Shown here piece after piece: positions 42,796 through 51,648 of a stretch of 57,030 bases of DNA. The stretch's first letter is position 1. Each line of letters starts with the position of its first letter. The stretch lies in the NCBI GenBank assembly GCA_013388835.1, contig JACAEL010000023.1, positions 1 through 57,030 on the forward strand. The letters are read 5' to 3'. The notes under the pieces were generated by a model that made no database searches, was not told where the DNA came from, and worked only from the letters and a program-made list of their open reading frames with translations. The position numbers were made by a program, and so were the translations under genes. This stretch comes from Candidatus Thorarchaeota archaeon. Lineage in GTDB: Archaea; Asgardarchaeota; Thorarchaeia; Thorarchaeales; Thorarchaeaceae.

Positions 42796-44988
42796 TCAGA
42801 GTGGTGTCCTCGCCATCTCAAACAGGCGTACGCTCCTGCGAGTAGGATCCGCCGAATTCTCACGGTAGACTGTACCACTGACACGATAGACAACAGACTG
42901 ATTTCCCGGACCCGAGGTAGTGACCACACCGAACTCAATCTCCTCTCCCTCTGCGTATTGTGCTGTGAGAAGGGGTCTCAGTACATATATGCGGTCAACA
43001 GTGTACAGGTCTATCAGAAGATAGTCGGCCTCAAACTGAATGCTGAGTCTGGCTATCAGCAGAAGCACTGTTGTCACGTCTGTCGGGACTTCCTGGATGA
43101 CCATGACTACTGAAGTCCGGTTGTGGACCCAAGCGAACTCTCTGGCACGGTCAGCTATGACTCGGGCCCCGGGCGGGATGTCATCCACAATGGTGTCTAG
43201 ACCATACCACCCGTATCTTTGAACTGGGTTGACGTAGGAGAGACCCGTGTATGCTACCAGATACACCGGCGTCAGGTTGACAAACAACAAGATGAGAACG
43301 GTCCTGAGGCGTTTCCTGTCCGGTCTGGATGACCTCAGCTGGGTGGGGAAACCCTTGTCATAAGCAAGTGAGACAAAGCCTCCTGATGCGACGATTGTGA
43401 TCATGAGAACCGGGAAGAGGAAGAATCTCCCACTTGTGAAGAGCTGCTCGAGAATGAGTGGTTCAAACACATGAATGACAGGCAGTGTTCCCAACAATCC
43501 GAGAAGAGTGACGACAGAGAGTGAACGAACTGTATATCTAAGGGTCCTCGAGGTGATGACAATTACGAACAGGGCAAGGACAGGTAGTAGAGAATGAAAC
43601 GCAAGAAAGCACAGAAAGCGCAACATGTACTCTGGACTGATGGGGCTTGTCAGTGAGACAAGAAGGGTTGACGCACCGAAACCCGGAACTGCACCCTCCG
43701 ACTGAAGGTTACTGATTTGAGATGGGATGTGGAGGAACTCCTGACTGACCACAAGAGACAGGAAGAGCGGCCATGACCTGTACCAATCAGGCAAAGACAA
43801 CCCGAGTCTACGGGGTAGGATGAAGAGGGCAAGTACTACCAACCAGACGAAAGCGAATAATGGGACTTCATGAATGACCATCCTTGCCAGTAAAACGCAC
43901 GAGACTGAGACTGCAGAGATGGCCCCCTGTAATCTCTGTTGGGGGCTCATAAGGATAGGACCGACTGCCAGAATCATGCAGGTCACATAGTAGTTCGCGA
44001 ACCAGACGAACTCTATCATTGCTACCAATACACCGAGCAGGAAGAATGTGCCTCGACTGCCGGGTTCGGCTCTCAGTATCAATGCAACCGCGTATGCGAG
44101 GATTGCAAGTGTTGAAATCGAGGGGCCATATCCTACGCTAGAGAAGTAGACCATGGAGGGGGAGATTGCGACTATGCACGCCGCAAACAGTCCAGCTTCT
44201 CTTGAGAGGAAGTGCGCCGCGATTTCAAAGGTGGGAAACACCACCATGCTCCCTAGAATCAGCGTGAGAAGCATCGGCGCGCCGACTGTAGTAGGGAGTA
44301 GCATCATGGAAATGGCGAAGACATACCCTATCCCCTGATGCCAGATCTCATGGGTTGTCGGAGACCTCTGGAAGACACCCTCGTCGTTCAGAAGATTGCT
44401 ATGAAACACTCCTTGTTGGATGGAACGCGCATAGTCCGAATACACGCATGCATCAGGGGCAATAGAGGACGAGCCTAGGAGCATGAACAAGACCCTTGTG
44501 ACTAACGCCAGACAGAAGGCATAGAACAGGTATCTCTCAACTGAGGACCATTGCCTCTTCCAGTAGGATACTGTCGCAATGGATGCGGTCCGGGGAGAAA
44601 CTGCAAGCATGAATCCACCCAGTATCGGGATAGAAACCCCCAAGAACACCCTCAAGGGTACAGTCAGGCCTAGGAAGAGGGAGAGAAGGAACTGGATATG
44701 GACGATGAGAATCGCGACAAGAGTCCCGAGGAGGACCGAGAGACCGGGAATGGACGGAATCGTGTCATGCAGGAGAACCCGGAGCGTGGTACCCGGAATC
44801 AATATGACCGCAAGGAAACCTGCCACTCCGTTGAGTACCAAGAGGACTGGACTACCTGCAGGTGCAGGAATCGTAATGAGTATCCCTACCGTGATGAGAT
44901 GGGCGAAGAAGACGAGGCATCGTCTGAAGTGGACCCAATGTTTCTTCTCGGAGGGCTCGGGTTCCGTGCTCATAGTCCGCACCAGCAT
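42796..44988 (-). CDS. GT-C-like membrane glycosyltransferase
   Basis: A 730-residue protein with about 14-15 membrane segments between residues 20 and 590. It shares colinear blocks with the protein at 15451-18051: SSIAPDACVYSDYARSIQQG in the first outside loop, WHQGIGYVFAISMMLLP, VYFSSVGYGPSISTL, RYGWYGLDTIVDDIPPG, RAREFAWV, YLLIDLYTV and RLFEMART. The acidic loop marks it as a probable polyprenyl-phosphate-sugar-dependent enzyme acting at the outer face. It lacks the extra C-terminal beta domain of its paralogue. Convergent with the acyltransferase. Confidence 0.78.
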   Translation of the reverse strand: MLVRTMSTEPEPSEKKHWVHFRRCLVFFAHLITVGILITIPAPAGSPVLLVLNGVAGFLAVILIPGTTLRVLLHDTIPSIPGLSVLLGTLVAILIVHIQFLLSLFLGLTVPLRVFLGVSIPILGGFMLAVSPRTASIATVSYWKRQWSSVERYLFYAFCLALVTRVLFMLLGSSSIAPDACVYSDYARSIQQGVFHSNLLNDEGVFQRSPTTHEIWHQGIGYVFAISMMLLPTTVGAPMLLTLILGSMVVFPTFEIAAHFLSREAGLFAACIVAISPSMVYFSSVGYGPSISTLAILAYAVALILRAEPGSRGTFFLLGVLVAMIEFVWFANYYVTCMILAVGPILMSPQQRLQGAISAVSVSCVLLARMVIHEVPLFAFVWLVVLALFILPRRLGLSLPDWYRSWPLFLSLVVSQEFLHIPSQISNLQSEGAVPGFGASTLLVSLTSPISPEYMLRFLCFLAFHSLLPVLALFVIVITSRTLRYTVRSLSVVTLLGLLGTLPVIHVFEPLILEQLFTSGRFFLFPVLMITIVASGGFVSLAYDKGFPTQLRSSRPDRKRLRTVLILLFVNLTPVYLVAYTGLSYVNPVQRYGWYGLDTIVDDIPPGARVIADRAREFAWVHNRTSVVMVIQEVPTDVTTVLLLIARLSIQFEADYLLIDLYTVDRIYVLRPLLTAQYAEGEEIEFGVVTTSGPGNQSVVYRVSGTVYRENSADPTRRSVRLFEMARTPL

Positions 44989-45109
44989 ACAGTGAACATC
45001 ATGTGATGTGATTCTGCATCGCTTTCACGGTCGGCGCTTCTGTTTCATGGGTTCTGCAGTTGATGGTCATCTTCAGCTGAGGAAACACACGTCACCCGTT
45101 AGCACTAGA

Positions 45110-45116
45110 CTTATAG
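45110..45116 (+). promoter_or_regulatory. TATA-like box for the flippase gene
   Basis: GACTTATAGTC lies about 90 bp upstream of GTG 45205. Transcription would start near 45140. The flippase, GT-C-like, GT4 and gmd genes downstream run in one direction with short gaps and may share this promoter. Confidence 0.35.
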
Positions 45117-45204
45117 TCATTCCCCATGCCAGACTCAGAAGTATCAGGCGCATGGAAAGTAGAGAGATAGCACTAGGGCACATAGTCTTTCCCTATCAGT
45201 CGAG

Positions 45205-46776
45205 GTGCCCAGTTTCCAAGAGGTGGCGAATCTGCTCACGGATGACCGCTCAAGTCAAGAAGACAGGTCCGGCAGGACCGGCATGGCAGTGGTCAGTGGC
45301 CTCGGTGCTGCCATCAGTATCCTGGTGTATGCTGCGGTGTCGCGGTCGTTCTCTCAGATAGAACTGGGACTCTACCAGGTCTCTGTGACCACAATGAACC
45401 TGTTGCTAATCCTCGGGCTCTTCGGATTCGAGTGGACAATTCCCAGGTTTGTTGCAAAAGCACGTGCTCTTGGTGATGCCTCAATGGCACGAGACGCAAT
45501 AGTGAAGGGACTTGCGTCCACAGCTGCAATCTCGTTGGGAATAAGTGGTGTCCTCCTACTGGCAATCAGTCCTCTCACAATACTGCTCTTCAACAGCACG
45601 AGCATGGGTATTCTTGTCCTCCTGCTTGTGCTGATTGTCCCCATCGGTAACATGGCAACCTCGCTGGGTTCGGTCCTCCAAGGATTTGAGCGCTTCAGAG
45701 TACTGGCAGGTCTGACAATTGGTTCAAGCGTCATCAGGGCGTTCTCGATTCTTGTTCTACTGTATATGGGAGTCTTATCAGTTCTCATTGGTTGGCTTGT
45801 GGGGTTTGTATTCCTCAGCATGGGGTCAGCAATAGCTGTACAGCGAATTGCAGGACGAGTCTTGAGCAACACTGCAGTAGCTGAGTCGGGAATTCCGCTG
45901 ATGGCCCTTCTGACATATGCAGCTCCGCTTGTGGGATATCGTATGTCGAACTACCTGTTGGACTCACTTGATCAGTATCTCGTCCTCGGATTTGTGGGCG
46001 TTGAATCCCTAGGACCGTACAGTGTCACGGTAATGGCAACGTCAACACTGTCTTTCGTATCATACTCGGTTCTGTTCACGATTCTGATTCCGAGACTCAC
46101 AGTTGCAGCGACCAATCTACCAAGCGAGGACTACTGCGCATACGAAACCAGGATTGCACGGGTCTGCTTCCTAGTCCTTGCACCGTTCTTCGTTTCGATG
46201 GTGGCACTCTCCTTCCCCATCACTGAGATTCTGAGCGGCACGCAGTATCTTGGAATCGCACCGGTCCCCACTTCGATTGCAGCGATAGGTCTCGTACTGC
46301 TACCCGTGGTTGTTGTCAAGATGGTCTCACTGGTATCCAGAGGAAGAACACTGCGTCTGTTTGCAGCATTCCTCCTCAGTTTCTCTATAGAGATTGGGTG
46401 TGGTATTCTCCTGATACCGACATGGGGACTTGTCGGTGCCGCATCATCAAGAACACTCTCAATGATTTGCCTGTGTGTCATGTTGGTGCTTCAAGACCGC
46501 GACACGGCAAGCCACTCATCGGCGGTGATACTTCGCAATGTCGCGAGCTGCATACCTACTATCATCTCTCAGTATGTTGTCTATGTATTGTTGGGATACT
46601 CCCTGTCTGGTTTCATCATGGCATTCGTGATAGGCCCTGTAGTATACGTGGCCTGTCTACTGGCCATTGGGGGTGCGACGTTGTCTGATGTCGGAACCGT
46701 ACTCAATCACATCCCAAACGGAGCTCTGCTTAGCAGGCTGCTACTCCCGCGACTGAAACGCCTCACAGAGAAGTGA
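45205..46776 (+). CDS. MOP-superfamily polysaccharide flippase (Wzx-like)
   Basis: A 523-residue protein starting at GTG 45205. After about 25 polar residues it shows 14 hydrophobic segments in the PST/Wzx pattern. MAVVSGLGAAISILVYAAVSRSFSQIELGLYQV opens it, the next pair has FEWTIPRFVAKARALGDASM, and the middle has YRMSNYLLDSLDQYLVLGFVG. It should flip lipid-linked glycan across the membrane. It starts a plus-strand group: flippase, GT-C-like, GT4, gmd, with gaps of at most ~31 bp and one ATGA overlap. Confidence 0.9.
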   Translation: MPSFQEVANLLTDDRSSQEDRSGRTGMAVVSGLGAAISILVYAAVSRSFSQIELGLYQVSVTTMNLLLILGLFGFEWTIPRFVAKARALGDASMARDAIVKGLASTAAISLGISGVLLLAISPLTILLFNSTSMGILVLLLVLIVPIGNMATSLGSVLQGFERFRVLAGLTIGSSVIRAFSILVLLYMGVLSVLIGWLVGFVFLSMGSAIAVQRIAGRVLSNTAVAESGIPLMALLTYAAPLVGYRMSNYLLDSLDQYLVLGFVGVESLGPYSVTVMATSTLSFVSYSVLFTILIPRLTVAATNLPSEDYCAYETRIARVCFLVLAPFFVSMVALSFPITEILSGTQYLGIAPVPTSIAAIGLVLLPVVVVKMVSLVSRGRTLRLFAAFLLSFSIEIGCGILLIPTWGLVGAASSRTLSMICLCVMLVLQDRDTASHSSAVILRNVASCIPTIISQYVVYVLLGYSLSGFIMAFVIGPVVYVACLLAIGGATLSDVGTVLNHIPNGALLSRLLLPRLKRLTEK

Positions 46777-46807
46777 CTAGACTCGTTTCTCATCTCTTGA
46801 GTCTTGC

Positions 46808-49201
46808 TTGGCACAGCAACCCTTTTGTTTGCTGGTCATTTCATGGCCGTCCGGCATTGCATACATCTGGTCCGGCATGACCAAGAAAGACCTACGGTGC
46901 AGACAGATGGAGAGTTTCAACAAACTGGGGCCTGTTGCGCGATGGGTGTTGAGGCCCCCGGCCGTCTGTGGCGTCTCCTCTGCTGCATGGGTTCTGCTGA
47001 TTGTATCAGCACTGTGGCGCTTCAGCGAACTGCTCAATCCGGCGTATAGTTTTCTCTGTGCACCAGACTTCGTGAATCATCTCCAGTCGTCCGATTACTG
47101 GTTCTCGGGCAGATGGTACGATGCAGGATATCCGCCCCTCATACCCGTACTCCTCCGCCCATTTCTATGGTCCGGATTCGAGTTCTTGGTATACAAGGTC
47201 CTTGCAACGAGCTTCATCGCTCTGGTTGGTCTGGAAGTCTACTTTCTCATCAAGCAGTTGACTGCCTCGGACTTCTTCAGTACCCTTGGTTTCTTGGGTA
47301 CATCAATGTCTGGTATGCTCTCGGACCTCATCTCATTTGGAGGAATCATAAGACTCGCAGGAGTCATCTTCGCTCTGGGGTTCGCCATCGCATGGGGACG
47401 GTACCTGGTACAGAAGACAAGTAGAAGGTTCGTCATCGCTTCTGTGATGGTGCTTGGAGTCATGGCGTCGCATCTGTTTGTTGCACTCGTGTTCGGCCTA
47501 TCACTCGTATTGTACTTCTTCGTCGACACCATATGCAATAGAGGAGAATGGTCGAACAATCTAAGGAGGCTGTTCTTCCTCATTCTACCCTCACTCATTG
47601 TCATGCCGTACTACGTGGTGGCCGCAACAAGATTTGGGGGCGGAGAGGCCCAACCGGTCACTGATATTGTTAGCTCGACATCAATGGCATTCAGTCTGCT
47701 AAACGACAATTTCCATGGCCTCACCCTCGTAACAATCCTCGTTACTGCGGCTGCACTACTCGGCATCTTCGTCGAGTCTAAGAGCAGAGGTCAGCAGCGC
47801 TTCATTGCTTGCATGCTTGCTTCTTCAACCTTCTTTCTGACATTCCCATATGCGTTCAGACCGCAGATGCCTCTTCTAGTTGCGTTGATGCCAATCATCA
47901 TTCTGTCGATGAGCCTCCTCTCTTGGTCACTTCCATTGATCTCGGACTTGATAGTGAATCGCACGAGACATGGTGTAGGTCGAGGAGTCAGTCCGCTCAT
48001 CAATTTCATCGCGCCGCTTCTGCTCATCGCACTGATCACGGTGCCAACCATTGCTTTTCAGGGACAAGTTCTCGCATCCTATAGCCCACACGCCCCGCAG
48101 CCCTTCGACATCAACGCGAGCACTTGGCTGGCACATAATCTGGCAGAGAACGAGTCCGTGATCTCAGTGGGATTGTTCAACGGCTATTGGTATGAGTACT
48201 TCAGTCATCGTACCACATACAAATCCGTGATGGGGCAGTGGTGGCGGGCTCAAGACTTCACATTTGAGTCAGAAATCATCAACGGCCGAGATGCTGCAAG
48301 AGTCGTGTCGGGACGATACCTTCTGGAGAGCAAGTCGGCTCAAGTGGCTGTCACTCCGAGCGTGAAGAGCTTTGGCCCCCAGCTGTGGACGAACCTCGGA
48401 GAAATGCACCGGATGCTGTCGTTGGATAGCATTCTTATCCGTGCTGGAAACGCCACTCACAACAGCACGATAGATCTGGTCGGCCTAGACTGGCTCTTTG
48501 TAGAACAGACTGCGACGAGCATGTCATTCGCTGTCCACTCCGAGACCATTGATGCAATCGTGGAGATGCAGCTCGAAGGCTCAGATGTTGAGTGTCGAGT
48601 CTTCTCGTCCAGCTACATGAACATCTCAACCATCAGTATAACTATCCACCCTGTCGGAGCATTCAGCATCGCTTCGGACTCACCGCAGGAGGACGGAATC
48701 GATGTGACCTTGATAGACTCACAGTTCTCACAGTCACATGCGGTTGCGTTCATGCTCACACCGAGTCCGGAACAGAACTCGTGGGTAGTGACCAATGACA
48801 GCATATTCGTGACAGCTTCGACCAACGAAGTGGAGTTGCTCAGCACTCTAAAGGTATCGATGCCAGTCGTCTATCAGAGCGAGATTCAGGGTGGTATCTT
48901 CCATGACACCACAACATCGGACCTTCTCAAGACCGTAGGGGCCATCATAGTCAGAACGCTCCTGCTACCAGAGAAGTACGAGGCATTCATACCATTTGTC
49001 GAGGCGATTCCGACCTTCAATCTTAGCGCAGAGTATCATGATTCTATGGGCAATGCGGTTGTGAGAATCTTCTCAAGGCACTCGCCGTTGCCAACCCCCT
49101 GTCTGCGAATCGCACTGCAGAACACATCGTCGTCATGTTGGTGTCTCCCGACAGTCGACGTCCTCCAAGAACGAAGAATCACCACTAGGTGGGGCACATG
49201 A
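46808..49201 (+). CDS. GT-C-like membrane glycosyltransferase or related membrane protein
   Basis: Up to 797 residues from TTG 46808; ATG 46877 or 46907 is likely closer to the true start, since the first ~25 residues look untidy. About 11-12 membrane segments lie in the first 415 residues. The loop LCAPDFVNHLQSSDYWFSG with WYDAGYPPLIPVLL is placed like a GT-C catalytic loop. NASTWLAHNLAENESVISVG at about 430 begins the outside part, as in STT3-like proteins (NASxWL...). That tail is beta-rich with several N-x-S/T sequons. No WWDYG-type STT3 motif is seen, so oligosaccharyltransferase activity is not claimed. Its stop overlaps the next start. Confidence 0.75.
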   Translation: MAQQPFCLLVISWPSGIAYIWSGMTKKDLRCRQMESFNKLGPVARWVLRPPAVCGVSSAAWVLLIVSALWRFSELLNPAYSFLCAPDFVNHLQSSDYWFSGRWYDAGYPPLIPVLLRPFLWSGFEFLVYKVLATSFIALVGLEVYFLIKQLTASDFFSTLGFLGTSMSGMLSDLISFGGIIRLAGVIFALGFAIAWGRYLVQKTSRRFVIASVMVLGVMASHLFVALVFGLSLVLYFFVDTICNRGEWSNNLRRLFFLILPSLIVMPYYVVAATRFGGGEAQPVTDIVSSTSMAFSLLNDNFHGLTLVTILVTAAALLGIFVESKSRGQQRFIACMLASSTFFLTFPYAFRPQMPLLVALMPIIILSMSLLSWSLPLISDLIVNRTRHGVGRGVSPLINFIAPLLLIALITVPTIAFQGQVLASYSPHAPQPFDINASTWLAHNLAENESVISVGLFNGYWYEYFSHRTTYKSVMGQWWRAQDFTFESEIINGRDAARVVSGRYLLESKSAQVAVTPSVKSFGPQLWTNLGEMHRMLSLDSILIRAGNATHNSTIDLVGLDWLFVEQTATSMSFAVHSETIDAIVEMQLEGSDVECRVFSSSYMNISTISITIHPVGAFSIASDSPQEDGIDVTLIDSQFSQSHAVAFMLTPSPEQNSWVVTNDSIFVTASTNEVELLSTLKVSMPVVYQSEIQGGIFHDTTTSDLLKTVGAIIVRTLLLPEKYEAFIPFVEAIPTFNLSAEYHDSMGNAVVRIFSRHSPLPTPCLRIALQNTSSSCWCLPTVDVLQERRITTRWGT

Positions 49202-50418
49202 GAGTGATTCACATAACCCCGTACTTCCCACCTCATGTGGGAGGGACAGAAACACTTGTGGCAGAGATAGCAAAGTGGCAGGCGCGAATTGGGCATGACG
49301 TCCTCATCTGTACATCCCGATGCCCGAAGAGTGCTCCAGCACATGAGGTCACTACTGATGGAGTAGAGGTAGCAAGGCTGAAAGCACTGGAGGTCTTGGA
49401 ACGGCCGCTTTGCCTCGGGATTGCGCGATTCCTCGGGGAGCAAGAACACCCTGATGTGATCAATCTGTGGACACCGTTCCCTCTGACAGATGTCTTGACC
49501 ATGAGATACGCGCATGGACATGGCATTCCTCTGGTCACAACCTATGTTATGGATGCAATAATGGAGAAGCTGTTCGGGATTGGCCTCTTGGGCGCGGCAG
49601 CCACAAGAGCATACAACACCTTCCAGATTAGACACGTCGTCATGAGGTCGGACCTTGTTGTCACACTCAATCGGACCTATTACAGAAAGAGTCCCTATCT
49701 CTCAAGGTTGCCCGAAGAGATTGTACGTACTGTCCTCCAAGGCACGGACACAGAGAGGTTTCATCCATTCCATGGAACCTATGGTGAACTTGCGGACATC
49801 AGGAACAAAGGCGGAGTGGTGTTCCTTGCACTTGGGAGACTAGTGCCGTACAAGGGCATTCCCTACCTCATTAGAGCATTCAAGAAACTTGCAGACAAGT
49901 ATGACAATGTGCATCTTGCAGTCGCAGGAAGGGGGCAGCTCAAAGACACACTGGTGAGTCTGGTCAGGAGACTGAATCTGACCGAAAGAGTCGCGTTTCT
50001 CGGATTCGTGCCTGACGACGACCTACCCAATCTGATGAACACCGCGGATGTCATCGTGAGCTCAGCTATCAACGACCTCGAGAATGTACCGATAGCGGTA
50101 CTTGATGGCATGGCATGTGGAAAACCGGTGATTGTCACAGATGTGGGTGGCGCAAGAGACCAGGTGAAGGATGGGGTTGTGGGACTGCTGGTCAAGCCTA
50201 AGAGCGTTGATGCATTGTCAAGCGCCATGGAGAGGCTTCTGAGGAATGAAGAAGAACGAAGGGCCTTCGGGGATGCAGCACGGAGATATGCGGAGACCAT
50301 ATCTTGGAAGAAGATTGCAGAGATGGCCCTCTCAGTATATGCGGAAGTCGTTGGTCACCGGGACAAATCACCGGACTCCATAACACGAAGAGAGATGCAG
50401 AGATTGCCAAAGGGGTGA
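49198..50418 (+). CDS. GT4-family glycosyltransferase
   Basis: A 406-residue GT-B enzyme. ATG 49198 overlaps the previous stop (ATGA) and has AGGTGG upstream, so it is preferred over GTG 49189. N-terminal RVIHITPYFPPHVGGTETLV is a classic family-4 acceptor loop. The donor half has VLQGTDTERFHP and VFLALGRLVPYKGIPYLIRAF. The metal-free donor block reads LENVPIAVLDGMACGKPVI, where the second glutamate of E-x7-E is Asp. Coupled translation with the GT-C-like gene suggests the two act on the same glycan. Confidence 0.92.
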   Translation: MRVIHITPYFPPHVGGTETLVAEIAKWQARIGHDVLICTSRCPKSAPAHEVTTDGVEVARLKALEVLERPLCLGIARFLGEQEHPDVINLWTPFPLTDVLTMRYAHGHGIPLVTTYVMDAIMEKLFGIGLLGAAATRAYNTFQIRHVVMRSDLVVTLNRTYYRKSPYLSRLPEEIVRTVLQGTDTERFHPFHGTYGELADIRNKGGVVFLALGRLVPYKGIPYLIRAFKKLADKYDNVHLAVAGRGQLKDTLVSLVRRLNLTERVAFLGFVPDDDLPNLMNTADVIVSSAINDLENVPIAVLDGMACGKPVIVTDVGGARDQVKDGVVGLLVKPKSVDALSSAMERLLRNEEERRAFGDAARRYAETISWKKIAEMALSVYAEVVGHRDKSPDSITRREMQRLPKG

Positions 50419-50425
50419 AAAGGCG

Positions 50426-51475
50426 ACGAAGACAGCACTGGTAACCGGTGTGACAGGGCAGGACGGGGCATACCTATGCAAGCTTCTGCTCGAGAAAGGA
50501 TACAAGGTCTATGGGGTTTATCGTAGACTCTCCACGCCGAATTTCTGGAGACTGAAGAGCCTAGACATACTCGACAAGGTTCGGCTCATTCGTGCAGATC
50601 TGAATGACTCGTCTTCGCTGATGGAAACGGTCCGGACTGCGCAGCCTGATGAGGTATACCATCTTGCCGCTCAGAGTTTCGTGGGGGTTTCCTTCGAGCA
50701 ACCCATCTATACTGCGGAAGTCACAGGCGTAGGGGTCACCAGACTACTAGAAGCCGTCCGGCTGGTGGTCCCTGGTGCCCGATTCTATCAGGCCTCGACC
50801 AGTGAGCAATTCGGTAACAGCGGGAACGCTCTCCTGTCAGAGGAGAGTGCGTTTGCTCCTGCATCTCCTTACGCAGCTGCCAAGCTGTACGGATACTGGA
50901 TGACCAAGATATACAGGCAGGCCTACAACATGCACGCGTCGAATGGTATCCTCTTCAATCACGAGTCGCCGCTTCGTGGACTGGATTTCGTGACTCGTAA
51001 GATAACCGACACAGTTGCGAGAATCCATCACAATCTCACGGGTGAACTCAGACTCGGAAACACAAGCACCATGAGGGACTGGGGATATGCGCCAGAATAC
51101 GTCGAGGCAATGTGGCTCATGACGAACCACGATGAACCTGGCGACTATGTGGTGGCCACCGGAGTTGCGCACTCGGTTCAGGAGTTTGCCGAGGTGGCAT
51201 TTGCGTGTGCCGGCATGGACTGGAAAGACTACCTGAGAATAGACAAAGGACTACTGCGACCCCTGGACGTTCGCGTACTGCGGGGTGACGCGACCCGTTG
51301 CAGAGAGACTCTTGGTTGGGCGCCAAAGACTTCATTCGAACAGCTGGTTGAACTCATGGTCAAGGCAGATATCGACCGCTGGAAGCGTCATCTTGACGGA
51401 GAGGATGTCATCTGGGATGCTCCAACCCACTGTGATAGTCAGCCACTCGATGGGAGCCAAAGTGGGCACTCATGA
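50426..51475 (+). CDS. gmd: GDP-mannose 4,6-dehydratase
   Basis: A 349-residue extended SDR. KTALVTGVTGQDGAYLCKLLL is the NADP site. VYRRLSTPNFWRL, VYHLAAQSFVGVSF, STSEQFGN, YAAAKLYG (catalytic Tyr/Lys) and RPLDVRVLRGD...ETLGWAPKTSF are family hallmarks. It makes GDP-4-keto-6-deoxymannose. The start is unusual: homology requires translation from about 50426, where the codon is ACG, seven bases after GGGGTGA (50412-50418). The first normal start in frame, GTG 50450, would cut the first glycine of the NADP loop. Either ACG is used, or the start has mutated, or there is a base error. It probably feeds the aminotransferase at 51649. Confidence 0.9.
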   Translation, partial: TKTALVTGVTGQDGAYLCKLLLEKGYKVYGVYRRLSTPNFWRLKSLDILDKVRLIRADLNDSSSLMETVRTAQPDEVYHLAAQSFVGVSFEQPIYTAEVTGVGVTRLLEAVRLVVPGARFYQASTSEQFGNSGNALLSEESAFAPASPYAAAKLYGYWMTKIYRQAYNMHASNGILFNHESPLRGLDFVTRKITDTVARIHHNLTGELRLGNTSTMRDWGYAPEYVEAMWLMTNHDEPGDYVVATGVAHSVQEFAEVAFACAGMDWKDYLRIDKGLLRPLDVRVLRGDATRCRETLGWAPKTSFEQLVELMVKADIDRWKRHLDGEDVIWDAPTHCDSQPLDGSQSGHS

Positions 51476-51648
51476 GGATGCGGCCGCTGTCCAGAGGCTG
51501 TGCAGTATTGGATACCACTCGTGATAATCATGTGACTGCATGCAGGAAGGGAGGCCTTCAAGTCCACTCGCATTTCAAGGAAATCTGAGGAGTGGTTCCA
51601 GTGCCTCCTTGTGGGGACGATAGGACTCCTGTGTCCAGCTCTGTCAGA

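Noticed and set aside
49036-49635. 199-codon minus-strand frame
   Set aside because: Antisense to the GT-C-like/GT4 junction, where the ATGA overlap and GT4 motifs fix the real genes.
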